Positions 8,966 through 17,895 of a stretch of 53,497 nucleotides of DNA are shown one piece after another (positions within the stretch are counted from its first letter, which is position 1; every line of letters begins with the position of its first letter). Made by a program: the position numbers and the translations under genes. Origin of the DNA: Candidatus Accumulibacter necessarius (GTDB lineage: Bacteria; Pseudomonadota; Gammaproteobacteria; Burkholderiales; Rhodocyclaceae). The stretch is from assembly GCA_017302435.1 (NCBI GenBank), contig JAFLDL010000034.1, forward strand, positions 1-53,497, in the 5' to 3' direction. The notes below the pieces were generated by a model that was not told the DNA's origin, did no database searches, and saw only the letters and a list, made by a program, of their open reading frames with translations.

Positions 8966-9556
8966 TCAGTTGCCGGCGCCCGCCGCTGGCGTGCCCGCTT
9001 GCTTGGCAGCCTTTTTCGCCTCGCGCTCGGCGTCTTGCCGGGCTCGCTTCTCCAGTTTGGCTTGCCGCTTGGCCTGTTCGGCGGCCGTCTTCTGGCGTCC
9101 CTCTTCAGCCTGCCGGGCCTTTTCCGCAAGCTTCCGCTGACGCTCACTCGCCTTCGCTGCTTCCTCGGCACGGAAGCGCTCGGCACTCGCCTTCTGCTCG
9201 GCCTCGCGCGCCGGCTGGTCGGCCAGTCGTTGCGCTTCCTCGGCCTCGACATCACGCCGCCGCGCCTCGCGCTCGAAATCCCGCGCCGGTTGATCCAGTC
9301 TGCGCGCTTCGACGATCGTCGCCGTATAGCGCTTCTTGGCGTCTGCCAGACAGTCGTTGACCAGAAACTTGCTGTAGCAGGCATTTTTCTCGGCCTCGTG
9401 GCGACGCTCGGCTTCGTCGCGCATCGCCGCCGCCCGTGCTCGCTGCGCACTCGCCTGTTCGAGCGTCTGCGGTATCTCTGGCGCCGGCGCCGGCTCTTCG
9501 GCCCAGGCCGCGCCACTCATCACCAGCGAAACAAGCAACCATCCACCAACGCGCAT
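8966..9556 (-). CDS. Exported Ala/Glu/Arg-rich coiled-coil protein, unknown function
   Basis: The start at 9556 was chosen because an AAGGAGG ribosome binding site precedes it and the product begins with a clear signal peptide (MRVGGWLLVSLVMSGAAWA, cleavage AWA-EE near residue 20). The mature 175 residues are dominated by Ala, Glu, Arg, Lys and Gln with almost no hydrophobic core, which predicts a long helical or coiled-coil rod. Two Cys (NACYSKFLVNDCLADAKKRY, about residues 70-82) are the only conserved-looking spot and could form a periplasmic disulfide. Low-complexity proteins of this kind occur in many Rhodocyclales genomes as hypothetical proteins. It is transcribed in the same direction as the reductase pseudogene upstream but separated by 218 bp. 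I cannot assign a function. Confidence 0.7.
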   Translation of the reverse strand: MRVGGWLLVSLVMSGAAWAEEPAPAPEIPQTLEQASAQRARAAAMRDEAERRHEAEKNACYSKFLVNDCLADAKKRYTATIVEARRLDQPARDFEREARRRDVEAEEAQRLADQPAREAEQKASAERFRAEEAAKASERQRKLAEKARQAEEGRQKTAAEQAKRQAKLEKRARQDAEREAKKAAKQAGTPAAGAGN

Positions 9557-9774
9557 TGAATCCTCCTTTTTTTCTGCCCGGCCTCTGGCCACCGGACACC
9601 CCGGCAGACGAGGCGACCGCGGGCCTTCGACTCCGCGACCCCGACGCCCAAGTCGCGCTTGGCGGCCATTCTGCGGCAATTCGACCGCAGGTGAAACTGT
9701 CTATTGGTACACCAGCCGCGCACCCGCCGTGAAATGCGGTTTCCGGCTTCGTTTGCGGCAAAGCGGCAGCCGCC

Positions 9775-11097
9775 CTAGCGCAAGACAAACGCCTCCTGAT
9801 GAAAAGTCAGCCGCCCGCGCCAGGCCGCTCGCAGGCCCGCGCGCAGCGCCTCGGCGAAGCCCTGCGGGCCGCAGAACCAGACCTCGGCAGGCCGGGAGCG
9901 ATCCTTGCCGGAAGCCAGCTGGTCAGCGGTGAGTTCCTCACCCTGCCGCAAGCCGTGCACCTGCAGCCGGATGCCGAGAAGCGGCGCGCACAGGGACTCG
10001 ATCCGGGTGACGAAGGGATCGACGTCGCGGTCGCCAGTGCAGTAGTGCAGCTCGGCAGCCGGGGCATCATCGGGCCGCGCCTGCAGTGATTCGAGCCAGG
10101 CCAGGAAGGGCGTGACGCCGATCCCGCCGGCGACCCACAACTGCTGCGCCCGCCGGTCCTGGCGCCCGATGTCGAAGCGCCCGTACGGTCCCTCGACACG
10201 CACCGGTTGACCGGCCGCAAGGAGCGTGGCAAGGCTACGGGTGTAATCACCAAGCGCCTTGATCTGGAAAGAAAGCTCCCGATCGCCGCGGTCGGCGCTG
10301 GCTATCGTGAACGGATGCGCGCCCTCGTGGTCGGCGAAACTGACGAACGCGAACTGGCCGGGTCGATGTCCGGGCCAGCGCTGATCGAGGCGGCAGCGCA
10401 CGGCGACGACATCGGGAGCCGACTGGCCGACGGCAAGGACTGTCCCCTGTACCTGCCGCGAGCGACCGATGCGCCCGCTCAGCGACAATACGCTGCCGTA
10501 GACACCGCCGGCGATCAGCAGCGCCAACAACCCACCCACTGGCTGTCCCCAGTACGAGGCCGGGGCGAGAAAGACGGCATGAAAAGCGAGCGTCAGGTAG
10601 AGAATCGGCATCAGCCGATGCAGGAATCGCCACATCCGGTACGGGAAGCGCTACCAGAGCGTGATCAGCAGCATCACCAGGAGGACGTAGATCGCCCATT
10701 CGCCGAGGTCTTCCGCCACGTCGCGCAGCACCTCCAGGAAGCCGTTGAACTTCTCCTTCGGCACGCGTCCCTGGCGACCGATGAGGGCCTTCAGCAGGTC
10801 GCCCGACATCTCGATCAGCCAGTGCAGTGCGGCGAAGGCGCAGGCCAGGATGCCTGCCCACTTGTGGCTGCGATAGACCCGGTCCATGCCGCCAAGCGGC
10901 ACTTCGAGCCACACCGGACGACTCGCCAAGAGCATTGCCAGCGACGTCAGGACGATCGATAGCAACCCGCTGAGGTAGAGCCCCTGCTGACGCAGAATCC
11001 ACAGGGGGGCGGCGCCGACCGGAGCGGCGACGCCCAGGGCATGCCAGCCCCAGGCCAGCGAGACAAGAGTGACGAGCAAGGCGAGAACGGTTTTCAT
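9775..11097 (-). pseudogene. Ferric-reductase-like cytochrome b / FAD-NAD(P) reductase broken by an amber codon
   Basis: Read as one frame from the ATG at 11097, this is a 440-codon member of the ferric reductase-like family (COG4097). Residues 1-148 carry four or five membrane helices and possible haem ligands in SHKWAGIL and ALHWL. Residues 155-200 hold two more helices. The rest is a ferredoxin-reductase domain with an FAD motif (HPFTIAS), an NAD(P) loop (WVAGGIGVTPFLAW) and a C-terminal WFCGPQGF. A TAG (10651-10653 on this strand) interrupts the frame between LITLW and RFPYR, exactly where the two open parts (10651-11097 and 9775-10635) would join without any frame change. The natural codon was probably AAG or CAG. 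The gene would deliver electrons across the membrane to the c-type cytochromes whose remnants lie just upstream. Confidence 0.8.
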
Positions 11098-11122
11098 GGC
11101 GGGAAACTCCGGTTGGTTCGGT

Positions 11123-11393
11123 CAGCAGGCCGCCGCCGGCGGACAGGAGCGAGGGCGGCGTGCTCGTCCAGTGCTCATAGTCGCCGCGCTCGGCATGGGC
11201 GTGGCAGGCAGTCGCCCTCGGTGCGCGGGTCGCTCGAATGGCAAGTGCCGCAGGCGGGCGTCGCCGGTTTGCCGCCGGCAAACAACTGGCGGTGGAAGGT
11301 TTCGCCGCGCGCGGCGGCTGTCGCGGTGGCCGTCGTCGCGGCGGGGGCCGGTCGGATTGCCAAGGCCAGTGGCGAGACTTTTTGACAGGTCAT
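11123..11393 (-). pseudogene. Fused remnant of SHP (DUF1924) and diheme cytochrome c genes
   Basis: From the ATG at 11393 the frame gives a signal-peptide start (MTCQKVSPLALAI) and then a stretch typical of SHP/DUF1924 monohaem cytochromes, GETFHRQLFAGGKPATPACG. It includes the haem motif CGTCH at 11238-11252. The frame stops at 11175. At about residue 63 the similarity jumps, one frame away, to ACHAHAERGDYEHW, which looks like the C-terminal haem site of a diheme cytochrome c (DHC). The first Cys of that CxxCH is lost at the junction. This is what a deletion from inside SHP to near the end of DHC would leave. The reductase gene starts 25 bases further on, as in known SHP-DHC-cytochrome b operons. 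A functional cytochrome is unlikely. Confidence 0.65.
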
Positions 11394-11523
11394 GGTCGGG
11401 CCCTCGGTGATTGGATATGCCGCCACTCTGCCCTGGGGTCGCTGAACCATTGCTGAAGCGCGTGTTCATGCTGCGTTCAGCAACTCAGGCGAAAAAGGAC
11501 GCATGATGTGTTCGGCTGTCGCC
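11360..11523. repeat. 164-bp direct repeat, copy A (divergent promoter of the cytochrome locus)
   Basis: This segment aligns without gaps to 23231-23394, offset 11,871 bp, with about 146 of 164 positions identical by eye. It contains the start of the SHP/DHC remnant, its upstream region and the tandem CTGAA boxes. The repeat ends where a cyclic-nucleotide-binding remnant begins. Confidence 0.9.
11442..11457 (-). promoter_or_regulatory. Tandem CTGAA-N6-CTGAA operator, copy A
   Basis: Two CTGAA half-sites are 11 bp apart centre to centre (11442-11446 and 11453-11457), about 50 bases upstream of the cytochrome remnant start. QseB/PmrA-type regulators bind direct repeats of this spacing (for example CTTAA-N6-CTTAA). 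An OmpR-type regulator gene lies beside the second copy of this promoter. Binding is inferred. Confidence 0.5.
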
Positions 11524-11695
11524 GCGGTATTTTTTTCCGATACCGAGCTTTACGTGCTGTCGCGCAAGGTCTTCACTCTGCTGGCCGAAAATCACAAGAA
11601 GTTCGCCCTGAACCTCACGGAGGGAGGGAGAGGCCAGCATGCTCGCCCGCCGACTGCGCTATAGCAAAGCCAAGTTGCGGGTGCTGCAGTCCTGA
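11503..11695 (+). pseudogene. Remnant of a cyclic-nucleotide-binding (Crp-like) protein, C-terminal end
   Basis: From the ATGs at 11503/11506 a frame reads AVFFSDTELYVLSRKVFTLL and AENHKKFAL, like the end of a cNMP-binding beta-barrel and its exit helix. The frame then shifts near 11620-11635 and continues as MLARRLRYSKAKLRVLQS with a TGA at 11693-11695, which matches the usual C-terminal helix of such single-domain proteins. The N-terminal two thirds are missing and the frame is broken, so it is a relic. It abuts the right edge of repeat copy A, so the break may date from the rearrangement that placed the signalling block here. Confidence 0.5.
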
Positions 11696-11762
11696 GGCGC
11701 AGCAGGATTACGTCTGTCTGAACTCGTGGCTTCCGGCCCTCGCCGGGCTGACGCGTGGCATA

Positions 11763-12422
11763 CTACGGCGAATCGTGAGCGGGCAGGAACTCAATGGTCA
11801 AACGTACCAGTTCGGCGACGGATCCGGCCTGCAACTTTTCCATCATCAGATGTCGATAGGTCTCGGCAGTGCGCTGGCTTATGCCCAGGTCGTGGGCAAT
11901 GGTCTTGGTCAGCTTGCCTTCAAACACGCCTTGCAGCACTTCTTTCTCGCGTGGCGTCAGCAAAGCCATCCGTTCGCCGATGGCCCGGCTCCTGGCCTGT
12001 CTGTGGCTTCGCGCTTTGTCGATGCGCAGACCATCCTGGATGCGATCCAGGACCTGTTGCGGGGCAAAAGGCTTCTGGAAGAAATCCAGCGCGCCGCCGC
12101 GCATCGCGCGGACCACCGACGGCACCTCGGGATAGCTGGAAATGAAGATCATCGGCAGGTCGATCTCCTGGTAGCGTAGTTCGTCCTGCAGTTCGAGACC
12201 ACTGGTACCAGGCATGCGCACATCGGCGACAATGCAGCCGGTCAGTAACGACAGGTCCTGCCGAAGAAATGCGCTGGCATCACTGAAGACAACATAGGGC
12301 AGATGCACCGACTCGACGAGGTCGGCCAGAATAAAGCTGATCACCGGGTCGTCGTCGATCAGATAGACTGTTGGAGACAACATGACCGAGTTCGCACTAG
12401 GTATCGATTTGTTAAGTGTCAT
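11763..12422 (-). CDS. FixJ/NarL-type response regulator, orphan
   Basis: The protein has a receiver domain (LIDDDPV with the acidic pocket near the N-terminus, phospho-acceptor Asp in VADVRMPGTSG, Ser/Thr in IFISSY, Lys in FFQKPF). A LuxR-type helix-turn-helix follows (LLTPREKEVLQGVFEG, then DLGISQRTAETYRHLMMEKL). This is the FixJ/TtrR architecture: phosphorylation by a sensor kinase exposes the DNA-binding domain. The start is uncertain. I use the ATG at 12422 (219 residues); an ATG at 12383 (MLSPTVYLIDDD) would give the tightest receiver domain, and a TTG at 12440 is possible. No kinase gene of the matching type is adjacent, so the partner may be one of the hybrid kinases nearby or lie elsewhere. 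Confidence 0.85.
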   Translation of the reverse strand: MTLNKSIPSANSVMLSPTVYLIDDDPVISFILADLVESVHLPYVVFSDASAFLRQDLSLLTGCIVADVRMPGTSGLELQDELRYQEIDLPMIFISSYPEVPSVVRAMRGGALDFFQKPFAPQQVLDRIQDGLRIDKARSHRQARSRAIGERMALLTPREKEVLQGVFEGKLTKTIAHDLGISQRTAETYRHLMMEKLQAGSVAELVRLTIEFLPAHDSP

Positions 12423-12641
12423 GGGTGCTGGTGCGTGCAATGCTCTGGCTGTTGGGGGACAAGCGTGTCAACTACGTAGACGCCGCAGTTCGCCGCGCAA
12501 CTCCCGGAGGCACAATATATATCCTTCTTGGTAAATTGGGAAACCTCCGGGCTCAGAAGTCAGGAGTCCGTATTTGCCGCGCCTGCACCGGTCGTCGTGG
12601 CGCGCCCTCAAACCCACTATCTACCAGCTTCCCACCGAGAC

Positions 12642-13709
12642 ATGGCCAACAAGATCAAAGTATTGATCGTCGATGACTCGGCCGTAGTGCGCCAGGTCAA
12701 TCGCGAGACCCTGGAGCGCGAGCCCGACATCGAGGTCATCGGCGTCGCTGCCGACCCACTCTACGCGCTGGACAAGATGAAGGTGCAATGGCCGGACGTG
12801 CTGGTCATCGACATCGAAATGCCGCGCATGGACGGCCTGACCTTCCTCAAGAAGATCATGAGCGAGCACCCGACGCCGACCATCGTGTGCTCCTCCCTGG
12901 CCGAGCAGGGCGCCAGTGCCACCATCGATGCCTTGGCAGCTGGTGCACTCGCCATCATTACCAAGCCCAAGGGCGGGGTAAAGCAGTTCCTCCGGGATGC
13001 CAGCAACGACCTCGTCTCGGCTGTACGTGCCGCCGCGCGCGCCAACATGCGCCGCGTCACGCCGGGTGCGGCCCCACCGCCCAGGCTCACGGCCGACGTC
13101 ATGCTCGCCGCACAGGTAGCCAGCACCCGCGCCATGGCAAACACCACCAACCGGGTGGTAGCCATCGGCACTTCCACCGGCGGCACCCAGGCCCTGGAAG
13201 CGGTACTAACCCGCCTCCCCAATGTCGGCAGCGGCATTGTCATCGTCCAGCACATGCCGGCGAAATTCACCGCGATGTTCTCCGAGCGCCTCAACGCCCT
13301 GTGCAAGCTGGAAGTACGCGAAGCGCGGAACGGCGACCGTGTCATGCCCGGTCGTGCGCTGATCGCACCCGGCGGCCGCCACATGATGTTGAGGCGCAGC
13401 GGCGCGCAGTATTACGTCGAAGTTGCCGATGGCCCGCTGGTGAACCGGCACAAGCCCTCGGTCGATGTCCTGTTCCGTTCCGTGGCACAGATCGCCGGTC
13501 GCAATGCGCTGGGCGTGATCATGACCGGCATGGGCGACGACGGCGCGCGCGGCATGAAGGAGATGCACGACGCCGGTGCGCAAACCGTCGCCGAGGACGA
13601 ATCGACTTGCGTCGTGTTCGGCATGCCGAAAGAGGCCATCAAGCTCGGTGGAGTGGAGCGGGTGGTGCCGCTCCATGGAATCCCGTCCGAGATCATCGCC
13701 TACGGATAA
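12642..13709 (+). CDS. cheB: Chemotaxis response regulator, protein-glutamate methylesterase/deamidase CheB
   Basis: This 355-residue protein resets chemoreceptors by demethylating or deamidating their glutamyl side chains. The receiver domain (1-125) has DD at 11-12, phospho-acceptor Asp57 (VIDIEMP) and Lys in TKPKGG. After a linker, the methylesterase domain carries the catalytic triad: Ser178 in GTSTGG, His204 in VQHMPA and Asp300 in MTGMGDDG. I chose the ATG at 12642 because it begins [13 protein letters not shown], as usual; the frame is open further upstream without family similarity. All key residues are present, so the enzyme looks functional. No cheA, cheR or receptor gene is in the window; a CheD remnant follows in the same frame, and a CheW remnant lies at 19038-19268. 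Confidence 0.95.
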   Translation: MANKIKVLIVDDSAVVRQVNRETLEREPDIEVIGVAADPLYALDKMKVQWPDVLVIDIEMPRMDGLTFLKKIMSEHPTPTIVCSSLAEQGASATIDALAAGALAIITKPKGGVKQFLRDASNDLVSAVRAAARANMRRVTPGAAPPPRLTADVMLAAQVASTRAMANTTNRVVAIGTSTGGTQALEAVLTRLPNVGSGIVIVQHMPAKFTAMFSERLNALCKLEVREARNGDRVMPGRALIAPGGRHMMLRRSGAQYYVEVADGPLVNRHKPSVDVLFRSVAQIAGRNALGVIMTGMGDDGARGMKEMHDAGAQTVAEDESTCVVFGMPKEAIKLGGVERVVPLHGIPSEIIAYG

Positions 13710-13973
13710 GAGACCAGGCGACCCATCGACCATGACCCCGGGGAAGTTGAACGCCGCGCCCGGAACATCAATCCGGGAGGCTGGACGGTCGAAACCGAGC
13801 CCCCCATCGCCACCCTGCTCGGCTCCTGTGTCGCGGTCTGCCTGTACGACGCGAAGCTGCGTCTGGCCGACCTGAACCATTTCCTGCTGCCCAGCCGCAG
13901 CCTCGCGTCGACCCGGCCCGTTCAGCAAATGCTCTCCGACACGGAAAGTGCCTTCTGCGCGCCATGCGGATGA
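13710..13973 (+). pseudogene. cheD: CheD remnant (chemoreceptor glutamine deamidase), N-terminal third
   Basis: Immediately after the cheB stop, in the same frame, the translation reads INPGGWTVETEPPIATLLGS then CVAVCLYDAKLRLADLNHFL and LPSRS. This is the start of a CheD catalytic domain with its Cys (GSCVAV) and His (LNHFLLP). There is no in-frame ATG; the ATG at 13732 is in another frame. Similarity stops near 13905, where the end of the convergent kinase gene (13922) begins. The tail to the TGA at 13971-13973 is unrelated. Roughly two thirds of CheD, including its C-terminal half, are gone. A deletion joining cheD to the kinase locus explains this. The fragment cannot be active. Confidence 0.8.
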
Positions 13974-16900
13974 GCGAGAAACTGACGCAATTCGGACGCG
14001 GCGTTGTCATAGTCGAAGGCCTCGATACGCGCCAGCAGTTCCCTGGCCGAATCGCCCAGTGCAGCTTGCAGGAGGCCAAACTCGTTCCAGGCGAGATAGC
14101 TGGCCTCCAGGTTGCCTTCGTCGAGCAACTCCGCCAGCCGTGTCAGCACTGCCAAGCACCTTGAGTCGGCGCCGGCCCGGGCGGGGTCGATATTCCCGGC
14201 GGTGGCAAGTCGTATTTTGTTGACCAGGCTTGATAGATCGTCGGTCAGGCTGGTGCAGAGTGAGCCAAGTACCTCTGTTCCCGCGCCACCGTCAAGTGCC
14301 GAAATGAGAGCCTCGACGCTCGTTGTCACGTCACTCGCCCCCAACATGCTGGCGGTGCCCTTCAAGGAATACGCGATGGGTTTGATTGTGTCGAGATCGC
14401 CGAAGGCCACCATTGCCGAAATCTGCGCGGCATACTGCTCGTAGCCGACGACAAACATGACCAGGAGCCGTGAGTACTTGTTCACCTTGCCGCGCATCAG
14501 CGACAGGCCAACGTCTACGTCCAGCCCGGGGATGTCGGCAAGGCGCTGGAACAATTTTGCATCATCGCTGATTGGCGCTGCAGCCGCTTCAGTCGCAACG
14601 ATGGTGACCGGCGCTTCAAGAGCTTTTCTAGGCAGCCATTTCGACAGCATGGCATAGAGGAGCTGGGGATCCACCGGCTTGGAGACGAAATCGTTCATGC
14701 CGACGTCCAGGCAGGCTTGGCGATTCTCGTTCAGGGCGTTGGCGGTCATCGCCAGAATGGGCGTGGCCACGCCGCTGGGCAGAGAGCGAATCGCACGGGT
14801 GGCGTCGAGGCCATTCATCCGCGGCATCTGCATATCCATCAGGATCAGGTCGTAGTGCTTGGAGGAGGCCATGGCAACGGCTTCGACGCCGTCGGCTGCA
14901 CTGTCGGCAGTGATGCCGGCGGCGTGAATCAGTTCCAGGGCCACTTCCCGGTTGACGGGATTGTCCTCGACCAACAGGAGGTGCCAGCCGCCATGATGCT
15001 GGCGCAGTTCGTCTTCTGCGCTATCGGTGGTATCGGCCACATCCGGCTCGGCATGCAAGACGCCGGTACCACGCTCGAAGCAGATGCTGAACCAGAATTT
15101 GCTGCCGCGCCCGACTTCGCTCTCCACGCCCATCTCGCCGCCCATCAGTTCGACCAGGCGCCGGCTGATGGCAAGTCCAAGACCGGTGCCGCCATAATTG
15201 CGTGTGGTCGCGACATCGGCCTGGGCGAAAGGCTGAAACAATACGGACAGATCATCGGCGGCAATGCCAATCCCGGTGTCTTCGACCTCGAAGCGGATCC
15301 GTACCTGATCGCCGTGGTCTTCGAGGAGCCGCGCGCGCAGGGTAATGGCGCCCCACTCGGTGAACTTCACGGCATTGCTGGCGAAGTTAAGAAGGGCCTG
15401 CCGTAGCCGGGTCGGGTCGCCGCGCAACCACTGGGGCACACCGTCAGCCTCTACGCTGAGGGCGAGGCCCTTGGCCTGTGCCAGCTCGAAGATCAGCGAG
15501 CGCGTGTGGTCGAGAATCGATGCCAGAGAAAAGTCGGTCTGTTCCAGATCCAGCTTTCCGGACTCGATCTTCGAGAGATCGAGGATGTCATTGACAATGG
15601 ACAGCAGATGCGCGGCGGCGACGGCGATCCTCTCCAGCTTGCCGGCCTGTTCGGGGGTCGGTCGGGCCTGGCGCAGAATATGGGTGAGGCCGACGATGGC
15701 GTTCATCGGCGTGCGGATTTCGTGGCTCATGTTGGCCAGGAATGCGCTCTTGGCGCGATTGGCGATATCCGCCAGCTGCCGCGCCTCGACCAGTTGCGCC
15801 GTACGGCTGTCGACCAGTTCCTCCAGATGGTGGCGGTGCTGGTCGAGTTCCTTGCCGAGGCGCTGCTTCTCGGTGATGTCTTCCTTGACGGCGACAAAAT
15901 GGGTGACGCGTCCGTCCGCCTCGTGGATCGGCGTGATGATGACGAATTCGACGTAGTCGCTACCATCCTTGCGCCGGTTGAACAAGACACCCTTCCAGGG
16001 CTTGCCCTGGCTGAGATCGGCCCACATGCTCTCGAATGTTTCGGGCGGTGTCCGGCCCGATTGCAGGATTCTGGGGTTCTTGCCGAGCGCTTCTTCGCGG
16101 CTGTAACCGGTGTTGCGCACGAAAGCTTCGTTCACGTACACGAGGCGCGCGTCAATGTCGGTAATGACGATGCTTTCGGGGCTTTGTTCGACAGCCATGG
16201 AAAGCATGCGCAGCGATTCGGTAGACCGTTTGCTCTCGGTAACGTCGCGTGCAACGCCGAACACGCCGTTCAATTCACCCTTCGCATCAAGCAGCGGACC
16301 CAGGGTAGTGCGGAGTGTCAAAAGCCCGTTTGCGGTGGTGAGGCACAGTTCGCGGGTCAGGGTGCGCCTATTGGTCATTACCTCTTGGTCGGCGGCCGTC
16401 AGCATCGCCGCCTCCTCGGGAGGAAACAGATCCGAGCATTCCTTTCCCAGCACGTCCTGTTCGGCCTTGCTAAACAGTTCGCAGGCCGCGCGATTGAACA
16501 GCAGGTAGCGGCCATGCATATCCTTGATGAACATGACGTCGGCGGTGCCCTTCGCAAGGGCAGCGAGCGTTTGCAGGGCGCGCAGTTTTTCGGTCTGGAT
16601 CTGGTGCTCGCGCCGAATTTCCACCATGTACCACCGCTGCCGCAGGATCATGGCTCCGGCGATCGTCGTGAATATCGCCAACAGCCCCGCCAGAACAATC
16701 CACAGGAAATCGCGCCAGGCTTGCGCGAATATCTCGCCCCGATCCAGCTTGGCGAGCAGGAACCAGTCGGTGCCAGGTATCGCTCTTACAGCGCCCACCG
16801 CCGGCACGCCGCGGTAGTCCAGGCCTTCGAACGCGCTGCCGGGTTTGATTTCGCCGCGCAGCACCTGGGCGGCGAGCAGGCTTTTCGTGGCGATCGGCAG

Positions 16901-17866
16901 GCGTAGCAAGCCTTGAGCGTCAGGCTCATGGCGCAATCGGTTGAGGTACAGCACCTGATCGCCGCGGCGGCGGAAGAGCAGGGTTTCTGCGCTCGAGCTG
17001 GGCACCGGCCATTTCTGCAGCAACGGAGTCAGATAGCCCGCCGGGTTGACGTTCAGGATGATGATCGGGCTGGGCCCGCCGCCCGGTACGGGAAGACTGG
17101 CGGCAAAATTGAGGTCCAGTTCCCCATTGGCCGTTCCGAGTGAGACTATCAAGGGACTTTCTCCGGAGGCGACGGCCTGGCGAGCGTCGTTGAGCAACTC
17201 CGGGGCGACACCCGGGGTTTGGCCGCTCGATCCGCGCAGTGGTTCGCCCTGCTCGTCGAGCAACACTACCTTCTCATAGCCCTTGCTCATGCCGAATTGT
17301 CCAAACCGTTCAAGCAGCCGGTCGCGACTGGCGCTGTCGCCACGCTCTCGCCAGTTGCGGTAAAGTTCGGTCAGCAGGCGACTGGATTGTAAAAAGGCGA
17401 CGTCGCCCTGCCTTTCCTCCAGCCAGGCTTTGATCTGCCAGGCCTTGAGATCGGCGATGGATTGCAGGCGCGCGACCTCCGTTTGCTTGTGACGGCTGAA
17501 GTTGTAGCCGATGGCCACTGCCGTCAGGCCGGCGATGACCACGCAGGCCAGCGTCACGGGCGGCCACAAAGAGTGTCGGGAAACGGGCGCCGGTGGGTCC
17601 CCTGCGGGACCCATCCAGTTGCGCATCATCATGTAAAGCAGCAGCGAGGTGAGCGCAATAAAAGCCCAGCCCTTGAGCGTATTGGCGATGGCGACCAATG
17701 CCGGGTCGTGCAGCAGCCATTCGACGGCCCGGTCGGAAAGCAGAATCCACAATGCACCGAATACGGCGTAGCCGAGGACCAATGCAAGCGGATTGGTAAT
17801 GACCGCGCGCGGATTGAGCTGTGACGGCTTCACGGGTGCGTTCCGTACGTGTTTTGAAGGTCGCAT
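13922..17866 (-). CDS. Large membrane hybrid sensor histidine kinase with altered Hpt domain
   Basis: This 1314-residue protein has membrane helices near residues 25-50, 60-85 and 100-122. A periplasmic sensor region (about 125-385) and another helix (about 388-410) follow, then two PAS domains (about 425-545 and 550-675). A HisKA domain carries phospho-His715 ([10 protein letters not shown]). The HATPase has its N, G1 and G2 boxes ([22 protein letters not shown]). A receiver has Asp1011 (LILMDMQMP), and a C-terminal Hpt-like region ends the protein. In the Hpt motif the phosphorylatable His is replaced by Tyr1166 (IAYSLKG, codon TAT at 14369-14371). The second kinase at 20016-22940 has the normal AHTLKG. 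Relay through this Hpt should be blocked. It lies 29 bp downstream of the HD-GYP regulator gene, probably in one operon, and its 3' end overlaps the CheD remnant. Confidence 0.9.
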   Translation of the reverse strand: MRPSKHVRNAPVKPSQLNPRAVITNPLALVLGYAVFGALWILLSDRAVEWLLHDPALVAIANTLKGWAFIALTSLLLYMMMRNWMGPAGDPPAPVSRHSLWPPVTLACVVIAGLTAVAIGYNFSRHKQTEVARLQSIADLKAWQIKAWLEERQGDVAFLQSSRLLTELYRNWRERGDSASRDRLLERFGQFGMSKGYEKVVLLDEQGEPLRGSSGQTPGVAPELLNDARQAVASGESPLIVSLGTANGELDLNFAASLPVPGGGPSPIIILNVNPAGYLTPLLQKWPVPSSSAETLLFRRRGDQVLYLNRLRHEPDAQGLLRLPIATKSLLAAQVLRGEIKPGSAFEGLDYRGVPAVGAVRAIPGTDWFLLAKLDRGEIFAQAWRDFLWIVLAGLLAIFTTIAGAMILRQRWYMVEIRREHQIQTEKLRALQTLAALAKGTADVMFIKDMHGRYLLFNRAACELFSKAEQDVLGKECSDLFPPEEAAMLTAADQEVMTNRRTLTRELCLTTANGLLTLRTTLGPLLDAKGELNGVFGVARDVTESKRSTESLRMLSMAVEQSPESIVITDIDARLVYVNEAFVRNTGYSREEALGKNPRILQSGRTPPETFESMWADLSQGKPWKGVLFNRRKDGSDYVEFVIITPIHEADGRVTHFVAVKEDITEKQRLGKELDQHRHHLEELVDSRTAQLVEARQLADIANRAKSAFLANMSHEIRTPMNAIVGLTHILRQARPTPEQAGKLERIAVAAAHLLSIVNDILDLSKIESGKLDLEQTDFSLASILDHTRSLIFELAQAKGLALSVEADGVPQWLRGDPTRLRQALLNFASNAVKFTEWGAITLRARLLEDHGDQVRIRFEVEDTGIGIAADDLSVLFQPFAQADVATTRNYGGTGLGLAISRRLVELMGGEMGVESEVGRGSKFWFSICFERGTGVLHAEPDVADTTDSAEDELRQHHGGWHLLLVEDNPVNREVALELIHAAGITADSAADGVEAVAMASSKHYDLILMDMQMPRMNGLDATRAIRSLPSGVATPILAMTANALNENRQACLDVGMNDFVSKPVDPQLLYAMLSKWLPRKALEAPVTIVATEAAAAPISDDAKLFQRLADIPGLDVDVGLSLMRGKVNKYSRLLVMFVVGYEQYAAQISAMVAFGDLDTIKPIAYSLKGTASMLGASDVTTSVEALISALDGGAGTEVLGSLCTSLTDDLSSLVNKIRLATAGNIDPARAGADSRCLAVLTRLAELLDEGNLEASYLAWNEFGLLQAALGDSARELLARIEAFDYDNAASELRQFLAHPHGAQKALSVSESIC

Positions 17867-17895
17867 GGTTTAAGGTCGCATTAGCAGGCCATGGT

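Noticed and set aside
12503-12551. Inverted repeat CCCGGAGG / CCTCCGGG upstream of cheB
   Set aside because: The arms are only 8 bp and 33 bases apart, which is common by chance in GC-rich DNA; no adjoining regulator suggests it is an operator.
13731-13875. ATG-started frame over the CheD remnant
   Set aside because: It is out of frame with the CheD similarity, which runs in the cheB frame without its own start codon.
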